Positions 16,087-24,961 of a DNA stretch of 64,000 bases are shown here, piece by piece. This stretch comes from Paenibacillus sp. FSL R7-0337. GTDB taxonomy: Bacteria > Bacillota > Bacilli > Paenibacillales > Paenibacillaceae. The stretch covers positions 7,316,001 to 7,380,000 of the forward strand of contig NZ_CP150218.1 of assembly GCF_037969875.1 (NCBI RefSeq). The letters are read 5' to 3'. Every line of letters begins with the position of its first letter. Within the stretch, counting starts at the first letter, position 1. The position numbers were made by a program, and so were the translations under genes. The notes under the pieces were generated by a model. It had not been told where the DNA came from. It searched no databases and saw only the letters and a list, made by a program, of their open reading frames with translations.

Positions 16087-17784
16087 GTGCCCAAAACAAT
16101 CAAGAACATGATGGCCTGGACTGTCGCTGCATGCATGGCCGTACAACTGTTGACCGCTTGTGAGAGGGGCGATAGCCTTGCGGAGCGTTCTCCGGTCCCT
16201 GAGGGACAGCCGGGGAGCGCTCCGCTCTATGAGGAGCCGGGTCTAAGCAAATATGATCCGCCGATTCAGCTGTCGTTCGTACGTGAGAACAACGATGCGC
16301 TGGAAGAAATATTGAAGGAATTGCCGGGGGAGACGCTGGAGCATAACCGCTGGACCGAGCTGTACGAAGAGGTGCTTGGTATTAAGGTTACCTATGACTG
16401 GACGGAGTGGAGCTCCATCTACTCCCGTAAGCTGGGGGTATCTCTGGCCTCCGGGGATATCCCTGATATTGTGCGGGTGAATGCTTCACAGCTCAGGGTG
16501 CTGAGCAATGCAGGGCTGATCCAGGACCTGAGCGGAGTCTATGCCGAGTATGCAACCCCGTTAACCCGCAAGGTGCTGAGCGAGGAAGGGACGGGTCCGT
16601 TCGAGACAGCTACCCTTGACGGCAAGCTTATGGCGATCCCGGAGACCAATTCGTCCATTGAGGGCGCAATGTTCCTGTGGATTCGGACGGATTGGCTGGA
16701 GCGGCTCAGCCTTAAGCCGCCGCAGACGATGGCAGAGGTGCTGGCTATTTCGAAAGCGTTTACGCAACAAGATCCTGATGGTAACGGCAAGCATGATACC
16801 TACGGTCTTGCGGCAACCAAATACCTGTGGGACCCGGTCATGGGACTTACCGGCTTCATGGCCGGTTATGGTGCGTATCCCGGAATCTGGCTTAAGGACA
16901 AGACCGGCAAACTGGTCTATGGAGGTATCCAGCCGGAGGTCAAGCATGCTCTGCAGGTGCTTCAGGACTTATACCGGACGGGGCAGATTGACAGGGAATT
17001 CGCGTTCAAAGACGGGGTCAAGGCCAGCGATTGGATTGAGCATGAGCAGGTCGGAATGATGTACGGGGAGCAGTGGGGCTCCTTTCTCGTGCAGCTCAGC
17101 CGTGAGCATAATCCGCAGGCCGAGTGGCAGGCCTTCCCGCTGGTCTCGGAGTCCGGGGCAGCGCCGAAGGTGCCGCTTCCGTTCAGCACCAACCAGTTCC
17201 TGGCGGTCAAGCAAGGCGTCCAGCATCCTGAGGCGCTGATCAAGCTGATTAACCTGCATCTGGAGAAGAACTGGGGGACTACGAGTGAGGTGGAGCGGTA
17301 TTATAACGCTCCGCAGGCGGTGTGGAAGCTGTCGCCGGTGACGCCGTTTCCGGTGCAGAAGAACCTTGAGGCCTTCCGGGAGCTGGAGACCTTCCGGCGC
17401 ACCGGCGATGCCTCCGTGCTTCAGGATGAAGCGAAGACGATCCAGAAGCGGATTGCCGCTTACGAGGCCGGAGGTGCGGACAGCGAGACAGGCTGGGGCT
17501 GGGAGCGGACGTATGGGCCTTCGGGCGCTTTTTCCATCCTGGTCGGTTATGAACGTAATCATCAGCTGCTCTATGAGAGCTTCGTCGGTGCACCTACAGA
17601 GACGATGATCGAGAAGCAGAATATTCTAAATAATCTTCAGATTGATGCCTTTCTTGATATCATTCAGGGCAGACCGATCAGCGAGTTCGATAATTTCGTG
17701 GCACAGTGGAACAAGCTGGGCGGCGAGCAGATTACGGCTGAGGTCAACGACTGGTATGCAGAGAAGGGCGGGAGCGGCAAATGA
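16087..17784 (+). CDS. Sugar-binding lipoprotein linked to a sensor kinase
   Basis: 565 residues from GTG 16087 (GAGG at 16074-16077). The signal peptide ends in LTAC (Cys25). The mature part is a long LipO/YtcQ-type solute-binding domain with the calcium-loop motif DPDGNGKHDTYGL and a C-terminal helical part (IEKQNILNNLQIDAFLDIIQG) typical of this subgroup. No permease gene is adjacent: the next gene, 33 bp on, is a YesM-type kinase. This makes an extracytoplasmic sensing role, presenting ligand to the kinase, at least as likely as transport. The SBP call is secure; the sensing role is inference from gene order. Confidence 0.9.
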   Translation: MPKTIKNMMAWTVAACMAVQLLTACERGDSLAERSPVPEGQPGSAPLYEEPGLSKYDPPIQLSFVRENNDALEEILKELPGETLEHNRWTELYEEVLGIKVTYDWTEWSSIYSRKLGVSLASGDIPDIVRVNASQLRVLSNAGLIQDLSGVYAEYATPLTRKVLSEEGTGPFETATLDGKLMAIPETNSSIEGAMFLWIRTDWLERLSLKPPQTMAEVLAISKAFTQQDPDGNGKHDTYGLAATKYLWDPVMGLTGFMAGYGAYPGIWLKDKTGKLVYGGIQPEVKHALQVLQDLYRTGQIDREFAFKDGVKASDWIEHEQVGMMYGEQWGSFLVQLSREHNPQAEWQAFPLVSESGAAPKVPLPFSTNQFLAVKQGVQHPEALIKLINLHLEKNWGTTSEVERYYNAPQAVWKLSPVTPFPVQKNLEAFRELETFRRTGDASVLQDEAKTIQKRIAAYEAGGADSETGWGWERTYGPSGAFSILVGYERNHQLLYESFVGAPTETMIEKQNILNNLQIDAFLDIIQGRPISEFDNFVAQWNKLGGEQITAEVNDWYAEKGGSGK

Positions 17785-17817
17785 TCGGGCATGAGCAGAA
17801 GAGTGGAGGCGGTACAC

Positions 17818-19575
17818 GTGCTTAAGTTTCCTGCGGTGTCGATGCGCCACACTATTTTTATCCGGATGGTTGTCACTTATCTCGCTATTATTCTGCCGAT
17901 TCTGCTGCTTGGACTCTACCTCTACAACTGGAGCTACAGAAATGCAAGCCAGGACCTGTCCAGAGCGACTCTGTCGCAATTAACCTATTATCTGGAGGAC
18001 CTGAACCGCGAGGTGGAGTGGATGGAGATCCAGCAGTATGATCTTGCCCAGGATACCGAGCTGAACAAGATTGCCGTTACATGGAATTATATGGACGATG
18101 TCCAAAAGCGGGAGAGCCTGAACTACATCACGCAGCGGCTCACCTCCCTGAAGAACAGCAGCGCCTATATCGGCGATGTGTTCGTTCATATCCGTACCAT
18201 TGACAAAACGCTGTCCGCGATGAACGGCATTGATCAGTTTGACAGCAGCAAGTTCAATTTCTTCCGGTCGGTCGATCTGAGAAAAGAAGGGCGGCTGATC
18301 AACTGGAACAACTTCCTGGAGCTCAGTGTTACCCAGTCGAGCGGGAGAATGGGTGAGCCGCCGCTGTTCATCGTGCAGATCGAGCTGGACAACGAGAAGC
18401 TGAGGGATTCGCTCCGGGCGATTAACGCGTACGAAGAGAGCGGCTCGCTGCTGGTCTCACGGCTGACGGATTACGCAATCGGTACAGAGAACAGCTCCCC
18501 GGAGCTAATTGAGAGCTATCACCAGGCGGTTGAGGAAGGGAACCTGTACAATTGGGAGCTGGACGGAATACGTTATCATATCGACAGCTTCACCTCTGAC
18601 AGGCTGGGGATGGCTGTTGCCACCTATTTGCCGGAGGAGGCGGTCAAGCGCCCGCTGACCAAGTTCGTGGTCTGGGCGTGGCTGTTCGCGGCGGTGTCCT
18701 TCCTGGCGGTGCTGATCTATTCTTACGCGACCTATAAGTTCGTCCAGAAACCGCTGCTTGTGCTGATCCGCAGCTTCAAGCGGATGGAGAGCGGCTCGCT
18801 TGATATTCAGATTGACCATGGCCGCAAGGATGAATTCGGCTATCTGTATCTCCGGTTCAACCAGATGCTCAGCAGGCTGCGGATGCTGATTGACCAGGAT
18901 TACACCCAGAAGCTGATGATGCAGCGGGCGGAGCTGAAGCAGCTCCAGTCGCAGATCAACCCGCATTTCCTCTATAACAGCTTCTTCATTCTCAGCGCCC
19001 TGGCGAAGCAGGGGGACAGCTCCCGGATTGAGGAGTTCGCTGGCATGCTGGGCGAATATTTCCGGTTCATTACCCGTAACGGAGAGGATAATGTCCGGCT
19101 TGCGGAGGAGACGCGCCATTCCCGGATGTATACGGAGATCCAGAAGATGCGCTTCTCCAGGCGCATTAAGGTTCAGTTCGATGATCTGCCGGAAGCCATG
19201 GAGGAGCTGCGGGTTCCGCGCCTCATTCTCCAGCCGATTATCGAGAATGCCTATGAGCATTGTCTGGAGAAGCAGGCGGAGGATGGGGAGCTGCGGGTTT
19301 CCTTTGAACAGGAGGAACGGGAGATCCGCATTATTGTTGAAGATAACGGAAACGGGCTGACCGATGAACGGATCGAGACCCTGAGAAGGCGGCTGAATCA
19401 GAACGGCGGCACGCATGAAGTCACCGGCATGAGCAATATTCACCGGCGCATCCAGTTAATCTACGGGGAAGGCAGCGGCCTGTTCCTGGACAGAAGCACA
19501 TTGAACGGCCTCCGGGTTACAATCCGGATCAGGCTCACGGGAGGTGAAGGTCTTGTACAGACTATTGATCGTTGA
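17818..19575 (+). CDS. YesM-type sensor histidine kinase
   Basis: 585 residues from GTG 17818 (GGAGG at 17805-17809); the ATG at 17791 lacks a ribosome site. Membrane helix 1 is about residues 13-36 (MVVTYLAIILPILLLGLYL), then a 240-residue extracytoplasmic sensor, helix 2 (VVWAWLFAAVSFLAVLIYSY), HAMP, and the His_kinase domain with phospho-accepting His in QINPHFLYNSFF. The HATPase has the N-box IIENAYEH and the G-box VEDNGNGL. It overlaps the regulator gene by 23 bp, so the two form a coupled pair. The signal is probably a sugar, perhaps via the SBP encoded upstream. Confidence 0.93.
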   Translation: MLKFPAVSMRHTIFIRMVVTYLAIILPILLLGLYLYNWSYRNASQDLSRATLSQLTYYLEDLNREVEWMEIQQYDLAQDTELNKIAVTWNYMDDVQKRESLNYITQRLTSLKNSSAYIGDVFVHIRTIDKTLSAMNGIDQFDSSKFNFFRSVDLRKEGRLINWNNFLELSVTQSSGRMGEPPLFIVQIELDNEKLRDSLRAINAYEESGSLLVSRLTDYAIGTENSSPELIESYHQAVEEGNLYNWELDGIRYHIDSFTSDRLGMAVATYLPEEAVKRPLTKFVVWAWLFAAVSFLAVLIYSYATYKFVQKPLLVLIRSFKRMESGSLDIQIDHGRKDEFGYLYLRFNQMLSRLRMLIDQDYTQKLMMQRAELKQLQSQINPHFLYNSFFILSALAKQGDSSRIEEFAGMLGEYFRFITRNGEDNVRLAEETRHSRMYTEIQKMRFSRRIKVQFDDLPEAMEELRVPRLILQPIIENAYEHCLEKQAEDGELRVSFEQEEREIRIIVEDNGNGLTDERIETLRRRLNQNGGTHEVTGMSNIHRRIQLIYGEGSGLFLDRSTLNGLRVTIRIRLTGGEGLVQTIDR

Positions 19576-21187
19576 TGATGAAGAGATTATAACGGACGGC
19601 TTATACGAGGCGTTCAACCAGCTGCTTCCGGACAAGCTAGATGTCTACAAGGTCTATTCAGCAAAAGCAGCCTTGGAGTGGCTCTCGCGCACCCGGATCG
19701 ATATTGTGCTGACGGATATCCGCATGCCCGGCATGAGCGGGCTGGAGATGTCTGAGCAGATCCGGGAGTTTTGGCCGCGGTCGCGGATTGTTTTTCTGAC
19801 CGGCTACAGTGAATTCGATTATGCCTATAGCGCGCTGCAGCTTCCTGGGGCCCGATATCTGCTGAAGACGGAAGGCTTCGACAAGATTATTGAGACGGTG
19901 CAGGAGGTGCTGCAGGAGATTGAGCAGGGCAATATGCTGAGCGAGCTGCTGCAGCAGTCCAGGGAGCAGCGTGATTCCATGGAGACGGCGGCCCAGGGCG
20001 ATTATCTCCGCCATCTGCTTCAGGACAGCCAGTCCTTGTGTGCGGATACGGATGCGTTACGTGCAGATTTCAGCAAGCTGGGCATCGGTCTGGAAGCCGA
20101 ATCCCCGGTGATGCTCGTTCTTGGACGGCCTACATACGCGGAAGGCATCTCTTACATGGACCGGCGCGAGCTTCTGACCTCTTCCCGCCTGATCTGGAAT
20201 TCCCATCTGGCGGAGATGACCCGGCATGCCTGGGTGCTTGACCGGCACGGGGATCTCTTGTGGCTGCTGCAGCCACTGGATAATGCCGGGGCTGCCTTCG
20301 GCGGGAATTTCGCGCGGTATCTGGAGGGAACGCTGGAGATGATTCAGGATTCCTGCCGGCAGACACTGGGCCTGCCGGTTGCTTTTACGGTCAGCGGCTC
20401 AGCCTGTGCCTGGACAGACACCGGCCGCCATTACGAGCGGCTTCACCGGCTGCAGCAGATGAAGATCGGGGACGGCATCTCCATGGTGCAGATTGACCGC
20501 GGCGGTCCGCCGGAGCCTGACATCGTCCGTGAGACGGGGGTGCGGCTCCACCAGCGGGTGGAGAATCTTGCGGCCCATCTGGATGCCGGACGGCGTGAGC
20601 GGTTCGCTGAGACGCTGGAGGAGATCCGGGAAGGCATTCATTCCCGCGTCTCCGTGGAAGAAGCAGCCGAGCTGTATTATACGGTTGCCCTTGTGCTGCT
20701 GTCCCATATGAACCGCTCGGAGCTCTACAGCCTTGTCAATGAATACGGCAAGCTGATGCGGTTGGATGAGCATTCATCTCTCGGGGAGGGCATCTATTAT
20801 CTGGAGCGGCTGGCCTCAGATCTCTTCGAGCGGAGAAGCACAGCCGAGAAGGAACGCTCCTCGGAGGTCATTGAACGGATCTGCGATTATATCCACAGCC
20901 ACTTGGGCGAGGATCTGTCTCTGGTGCGGCTGGCTGAGCTGCATTATTTCAATCCGTCATACCTGTCCCGCTTCTTCAAGCAGGAGCAAGGCATTAACCT
21001 GTCAGAGTACATCGATCAGTGCCGGGCGGTCAAGGCGAAGGAGCTGCTGGGAAATGAAGCGCTCAAAATCCGCGATGTAGCAATGTATGTCGGCTATGAA
21101 GCCCACCATTCCTTCACCCGGTTCTTCAAAAAAATGACGGGAATGACCCCCCAGGAATACAGGGAGTCTGTGCATGTAAATCTATAA
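19553..21187 (+). CDS. YesN-type AraC response regulator
   Basis: 544 residues from TTG 19553, eight bases after GGAGG; a GTG at 19544 lies within the ribosome site. The receiver is complete: acidic pair in LIVDDEE, phospho-acceptor Asp in IVLTDIRMPG, Lys in YLLKTEG. A long middle region follows, then the AraC domain (IERICDYIHSHLGEDLSLVRLAELHYFNPSYLSRFFKQ). Cognate kinase is at 17818. The 22-bp direct repeat at 21183-21232, next to the GH5 promoter, is a candidate target. Confidence 0.93.
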   Translation: MYRLLIVDDEEIITDGLYEAFNQLLPDKLDVYKVYSAKAALEWLSRTRIDIVLTDIRMPGMSGLEMSEQIREFWPRSRIVFLTGYSEFDYAYSALQLPGARYLLKTEGFDKIIETVQEVLQEIEQGNMLSELLQQSREQRDSMETAAQGDYLRHLLQDSQSLCADTDALRADFSKLGIGLEAESPVMLVLGRPTYAEGISYMDRRELLTSSRLIWNSHLAEMTRHAWVLDRHGDLLWLLQPLDNAGAAFGGNFARYLEGTLEMIQDSCRQTLGLPVAFTVSGSACAWTDTGRHYERLHRLQQMKIGDGISMVQIDRGGPPEPDIVRETGVRLHQRVENLAAHLDAGRRERFAETLEEIREGIHSRVSVEEAAELYYTVALVLLSHMNRSELYSLVNEYGKLMRLDEHSSLGEGIYYLERLASDLFERRSTAEKERSSEVIERICDYIHSHLGEDLSLVRLAELHYFNPSYLSRFFKQEQGINLSEYIDQCRAVKAKELLGNEALKIRDVAMYVGYEAHHSFTRFFKKMTGMTPQEYRESVHVNL

Positions 21188-21232
21188 TATGTAAGTATAT
21201 CAACTATAATCTGTAAGTCTATCAACTATAAT
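21183..21232 (+). repeat. 22-bp direct repeat, candidate activator site
   Basis: TATAATATGTAAGTATATCAAC (21183-21204; written in two parts TATAATATGT and AAGTATATCAAC) is followed directly by a copy differing at two bases (21205-21226), then a further TATAAT. The 22-bp phase is two helical turns, the spacing AraC-type activators favour. The array starts within the regulator stop codon and ends just upstream of the putative GH5 -35. Confidence 0.6.
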
Positions 21233-21240
21233 CACACAGG

Positions 21241-21269
21241 TTTCCGCCTGTCTCCCCGCAGAGTACAAT
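21241..21269 (+). promoter_or_regulatory. Putative GH5 gene promoter
   Basis: TACAAT at 21264-21269, with a poor -35 (TTTCCG, 21241-21246) at 17 bp. The 22-bp direct repeats end 15 bp upstream of this -35, the geometry of an activator-dependent promoter. Assigned by eye. Confidence 0.4.
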
Positions 21270-21337
21270 TCAGATGTATTCGCTTTCATTAAGACGGCAT
21301 CCGCCGATTCCACGAAATGAGAAGGAGATGGGTATCT

Positions 21338-23044
21338 GTGAGAAAAGGGAAGTTAAGCTGGTCCATGAAGCTGCTGGTTATGCTGGCTCTGCTGCTGACG
21401 CCGATGAAGTTCGGAGGCGGCACGGCAAGCGCTTGGGAGGGTTCGCCTGTTCCCAAGCTGCATGTAAGCGGAAACCAGCTGGTGAACGGCAGCGGACAGC
21501 CTGTACTGCTAAGCGGCTGGCATCAGCCTACCGGGGCCTACTGGACGTATCAGAACAGCAATTATTATCTGAACCGTAACGGCGGGAACCGGCATAAGGC
21601 CACTCTGGAGTACCTGAAGGAGATCACGGATACCTTCACCAGCACCTCCGGCAAATACGGCAACAGCCACGGCTGGTACTCGAATCAGGTTCGCCTGTTC
21701 ATCGACCGGGAGGATATGGGCGATGTCGCAGCAGGAACGTATAACTTCGCGGGCCTTCAGGCAGCTACCCAGAATCTGATCATTCCTTATGTAGAATATG
21801 CGAAGACGAAGGGGCTGTATGTCACGCTGGGTCTGGACTTCACCCTGCTCGACAACAAGGCGACCACCCAGGCCAATCTGGACAAGTTCAATCAGATCTG
21901 GGGTTATCTGGCCTCCCAGCCGGGACTCAAGAGTGCGGATAATGTGATGTTCGAGCTGGTGAACGAGCCGGTGCTGAGCGATGTGAACGGACAATGGGGC
22001 GGCAATCCCTCCCAGCCGAACTTCGCGGCGTTCTGGAATTCGCTGAAGAACTTCCAGAACTCGATGATCTCGACCATCCGCAGCAAGGGCGCGGACAATG
22101 TGATCTGGGCTTCCGGACTAGGCTGGGATCAGCATTATCAGCTGACGGCATCCAGTCCGCTGACCGATCCGCTTAACAATTACGGGTATGCCGTGCACTG
22201 GTATCCTGGCTACGGCGCTTATGACAACTACAACTCACTTCAGCAGATCTGGGATAGCAGCATTAAGCCTGCGGCAGATGTTTACCCGATCAATATTACT
22301 GAAACCACCTGGTTCAAGAACCAGCCGGGAGACTCCTCGTACTGGGATCTGTTCAACGGTACGAACGCAGGCTTCGGCAAGAATACCAAAGCGATTTTCA
22401 CTGCCGCCGGCAATGTCAGCATTGCCGTCCATATGAACGGCTTCCTGCTTGATCCTGGTCCCAAAAGCTCCTTCGCCGATCCGGACGGCGGATTGCTCTA
22501 TGACGGCAATACGGTCCGCGACGGCATGGCTCGCTTTATCTTCGAATGGTACTACGAGCGGGCACAGTTCAACCCCTGGAACGGGGTGTGGAACGGAGTC
22601 ACCAACAATGCGAAGTATAAGCTGATCAACCGGGCGTCAGGCAAAGCGATTGACGTTCCGAACGGGCAGAATACGAACTCCCTTCAGCTCCAGCAGTGGC
22701 CGGAGAACACCGCGCTGGCTCAGCAATGGACGGTTACGGATATGGGCACGTACAATAATATTTACCGGCTGCGCAGCGTGAACTCCTCTGACAACAAGGT
22801 GATGGATGTGCGTAACGGTACGAAGAATAACGGCGAAGCCATCCAGCTGATGCAGGATTCGAACAACACCGCCCAGCAGTTCCGGCTCATCAAGCTGAGC
22901 AATGGCTACTGGAGCCTTCTTAATGTAAACAGTAACAAGGCAGTCGAAGTCACAGGAGCCTCCACCGCAGACGGCGCGAAGCTCCAGCAGAACCTCTACC
23001 GCGGCGATCTCCATCAGCAATGGAAGCTGGTTCAGGTGAACTAA
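21338..23044 (+). CDS. Secreted GH5-type glycosidase with ricin-type lectin domain
   Basis: 568 residues from GTG 21338 (GAAGGAG at 21321-21327); an ATG at 21317 would place the ribosome site inside the gene. Signal peptide: SMKLLVMLALLLTPMKFGGGTASA. The catalytic domain (about 35-415) is a clan GH-A barrel of GH5 type, with acid/base Glu210 in FELVNEPV, HWYPGY, and nucleophile Glu322 in NITETTW. The C-terminal part (about 420-568) is a ricin-type beta-trefoil with repeated QW motifs (LQQWPENTALAQQWTV, AQQFRL, HQQWKLV). The substrate (cellulose, mannan or xylan) cannot be told by eye. It stands alone downstream of the kinase/regulator pair that probably controls it. Confidence 0.9.
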   Translation: MRKGKLSWSMKLLVMLALLLTPMKFGGGTASAWEGSPVPKLHVSGNQLVNGSGQPVLLSGWHQPTGAYWTYQNSNYYLNRNGGNRHKATLEYLKEITDTFTSTSGKYGNSHGWYSNQVRLFIDREDMGDVAAGTYNFAGLQAATQNLIIPYVEYAKTKGLYVTLGLDFTLLDNKATTQANLDKFNQIWGYLASQPGLKSADNVMFELVNEPVLSDVNGQWGGNPSQPNFAAFWNSLKNFQNSMISTIRSKGADNVIWASGLGWDQHYQLTASSPLTDPLNNYGYAVHWYPGYGAYDNYNSLQQIWDSSIKPAADVYPINITETTWFKNQPGDSSYWDLFNGTNAGFGKNTKAIFTAAGNVSIAVHMNGFLLDPGPKSSFADPDGGLLYDGNTVRDGMARFIFEWYYERAQFNPWNGVWNGVTNNAKYKLINRASGKAIDVPNGQNTNSLQLQQWPENTALAQQWTVTDMGTYNNIYRLRSVNSSDNKVMDVRNGTKNNGEAIQLMQDSNNTAQQFRLIKLSNGYWSLLNVNSNKAVEVTGASTADGAKLQQNLYRGDLHQQWKLVQVN

Positions 23045-23060
23045 AAAGGTTAGACTTAGG

Positions 23061-23131
23061 AGCCTCCTTCTCCATCTGCAGGGCGGTCCGGGACAATACC
23101 GGATTGGCGCGCGGGGTGAAGGGGCTTTTTT
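23061..23131 (+). terminator. Terminator after GH5 gene
   Basis: AGCCTCCTTC at 23061-23070 pairs imperfectly with GTGAAGGGGCT just before a run of six T (23126-23131). A second small hairpin, TCCGG-gacaata-CCGGA, sits in the loop. Likely intrinsic terminator with imperfect stem. Confidence 0.55.
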
Positions 23132-23140
23132 GAGCGTGCG

Positions 23141-23240
23141 GGAGGCGCGTGGGCTCAATGTAATCGAAAACCGATTACATTCGACGCTGCGGAGGCGCGT
23201 GGGCTCAATGTAATCGAAAAACCGATTACATTCGGCGCTG
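23141..23240. repeat. Two tandem palindromic intergenic repeats
   Basis: A 50-bp unit starting GGAGGCGCGTGGGCTC occurs at 23141 and again at 23191. Each carries a 10-bp stem, AATGTAATCG and CGATTACATT, around an A-rich loop. The second copy has one extra A in the loop. Extragenic palindrome of unknown function, 3' of the GH5 terminator. Confidence 0.8.
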
Positions 23241-23627
23241 CGGAGGGCAGGGAGCAAATGTGCGGAGGGAAACAGTTGCCTTTTATACACTTGCTGATGA
23301 ACGAAAGCCTCCTCCTGCGCCAACGGTTGGGAAAACAACACTTAATTTTGCGCATTTCCACCAAAGTGACGAGATCAAACTAATTAGATGTTCCTTTTCC
23401 ACTTACTCCCGCCCAATCCTGAGAATCCAGCAAATTATGATACCTTTGTCCACCTATTTCCGAGAGAGAAGATGACACAAGTAGTTTTGCTTGCGGCAGG
23501 GCCAGGTAAGGTGTGATTTTTCAATCAGCCTACCCGCCCACTCCCGTCGAAGTTGCTGCATATGCGCCTACAAGCATCATAATCCGCATAAAACATACCA
23601 AAGTTCTTTACACCTTCGACTCTCTCA

Positions 23628-23643
23628 TTCCTTATATAAGGAA
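23628..23643. promoter_or_regulatory. Perfect 16-bp palindrome
   Basis: TTCCTTATATAAGGAA is a perfect palindrome about 130 bp upstream of the alpha-galactosidase start. It could be an operator for a dimeric regulator; no regulator gene is adjacent. Confidence 0.4.
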
Positions 23644-23725
23644 AGCAACATACATCCATATGAAAGCAACGTTAATCTATGTATTATAAAGGGTTTGTGT
23701 GATTAAATACATAAATAATACAGCA

Positions 23726-23754
23726 TTTTCACAGGAATCAGTTCCTGTCATAAT
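23726..23754 (+). promoter_or_regulatory. Putative alpha-galactosidase promoter with operator
   Basis: TTTTCA (23726-23731) and CATAAT (23749-23754) are 17 bp apart, and the spacer is almost filled by the inverted repeat ACAGGAA-TCAG-TTCCTGT (23731-23748). A repressor bound there would block RNA polymerase. The start codon is only 22 bp after the -10, which would make the leader unusually short; that is a weakness. Confidence 0.4.
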
Positions 23755-23775
23755 GCGAAAGGATGAATACGAATC

Positions 23776-24939
23776 ATGGACAAACAGCAACAGCTCGGCT
23801 TAACGCCGCCGATGGGATGGAATTCGTGGAACACTTTTACTTGGGATATTAATGAGCAATTGATCCGGGAAGCGGCCGATACGCTGGTGGCGGACGGTTA
23901 TAAGGATGCGGGCTATGATTACATTGTGATTGACGATTGCTGGAGCTTGAAAGAGCGGGATGAGCAGGGCAGACTGGTCGCTGACCCAGTCAAATTCCCG
24001 AACGGTATGAAGGCGGTTGCAGATTATGTTCACTCCAAGGGACTGAAGTTCGGCATGTACTCTTGTGTGGGAACGCATACCTGCGCCGGGTATCCGGGCA
24101 GCTTCGAGCATGAATTCCAGGATGCCGCGTCGCTGGCGGAGTGGGGTGTAGATTTTCTAAAATATGATTACTGCTTCAAGCCCAGACATATGTCGGGAGA
24201 GCTGCTGTACAAACGGATGAGTCTTGCCCTCAAAAACTGCGGAAGAGATATTCTTTTCTCCGCTTGTAACTGGGGGGAGGATAACGTCTACCAGTGGATT
24301 CGTGAATCCGGCGCGCATATGTACCGTTCCACCGGCGATATTCAGGATAGCTGGGAATCGATCAAGACCCTCGCGCTGTCGCAGCTCGACAAAGCCGCCT
24401 ATACCGGGGCCTACTGCCACAATGACCTGGATATGCTCGTCGTGGGCATGTACGGGGGCAGCAACAGCGACTTCATCGGAAGTCAGATTGGCGGCTGCAC
24501 GGATGTGGAGTACAAGACGCACTTCTCGCTGTGGAGCCTGCTGGGCTCTCCGCTGATGATCGGCAGTGATATCCGCAAAGCGAATGAAGCTACCAAGAAG
24601 ATTCTGCTGAACCCTGATCTGATTGCTATCAACCAGGATATCGAGGGCCGCGGAGCTTACCGCATTAAGCCTGAGCCGCAGTGGTTCCATACCAATGAAG
24701 TATTCATGCTGGTAAAAGTATTAGCAGACGGTGACCTGGCGATCGGCTTCTTCAACCTGAGCGATGGTCAGCGAGAGATGTCGCTGCAATTCTGGGATTT
24801 CGGACTTCCGTATGCCTCCGGCAAATCGCTGTCCCTGTATGACTGCTGGGAGCATAAGGAGCTTGGGGTGTTCAGAGAACGCTTCGCTCCGGTCGTGCCA
24901 GCCCATGACTGTCTGATCGTACGGGCGAAATTGGTATAG
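23776..24939 (+). CDS. GH27 alpha-galactosidase, cytoplasmic
   Basis: 387 residues, start ATG 23776 after AAAGGATG. It has a complete GH27 barrel: opening LTPPMGWNSWNTF, DDCW at about 55, nucleophile Asp131 in FLKYDYC, acid/base Asp188 in RSTGDIQDSW, and a C-terminal beta domain. There is no signal peptide, so it acts on imported galactosides such as melibiose, raffinose or galactosylated oligosaccharides. It is about the usual length for a bacterial GH27 without extra modules. It is followed 22 bp later by a small zinc-ribbon gene, probably co-transcribed. A beta-L-arabinopyranosidase activity, seen in some GH27 members, cannot be excluded. Confidence 0.93.
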   Translation: MDKQQQLGLTPPMGWNSWNTFTWDINEQLIREAADTLVADGYKDAGYDYIVIDDCWSLKERDEQGRLVADPVKFPNGMKAVADYVHSKGLKFGMYSCVGTHTCAGYPGSFEHEFQDAASLAEWGVDFLKYDYCFKPRHMSGELLYKRMSLALKNCGRDILFSACNWGEDNVYQWIRESGAHMYRSTGDIQDSWESIKTLALSQLDKAAYTGAYCHNDLDMLVVGMYGGSNSDFIGSQIGGCTDVEYKTHFSLWSLLGSPLMIGSDIRKANEATKKILLNPDLIAINQDIEGRGAYRIKPEPQWFHTNEVFMLVKVLADGDLAIGFFNLSDGQREMSLQFWDFGLPYASGKSLSLYDCWEHKELGVFRERFAPVVPAHDCLIVRAKLV

Positions 24940-24961
24940 ACACAAGAAAGAAGAGAAGCAT

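Larger units (their letters stand above)
23241..23775. other. Long leader region before alpha-galactosidase
   Basis: No supported gene: the open frames have no ribosome site and no recognisable protein. The region holds a 16-bp palindrome at 23628-23643 and the putative promoter at 23726-23754, given separately. Confidence 0.5.

Noticed and set aside
22637..23341. 234-codon minus-strand frame through the palindromic repeats
   Set aside because: Opposite the ricin-type domain and the extragenic palindromes; no ribosome site.
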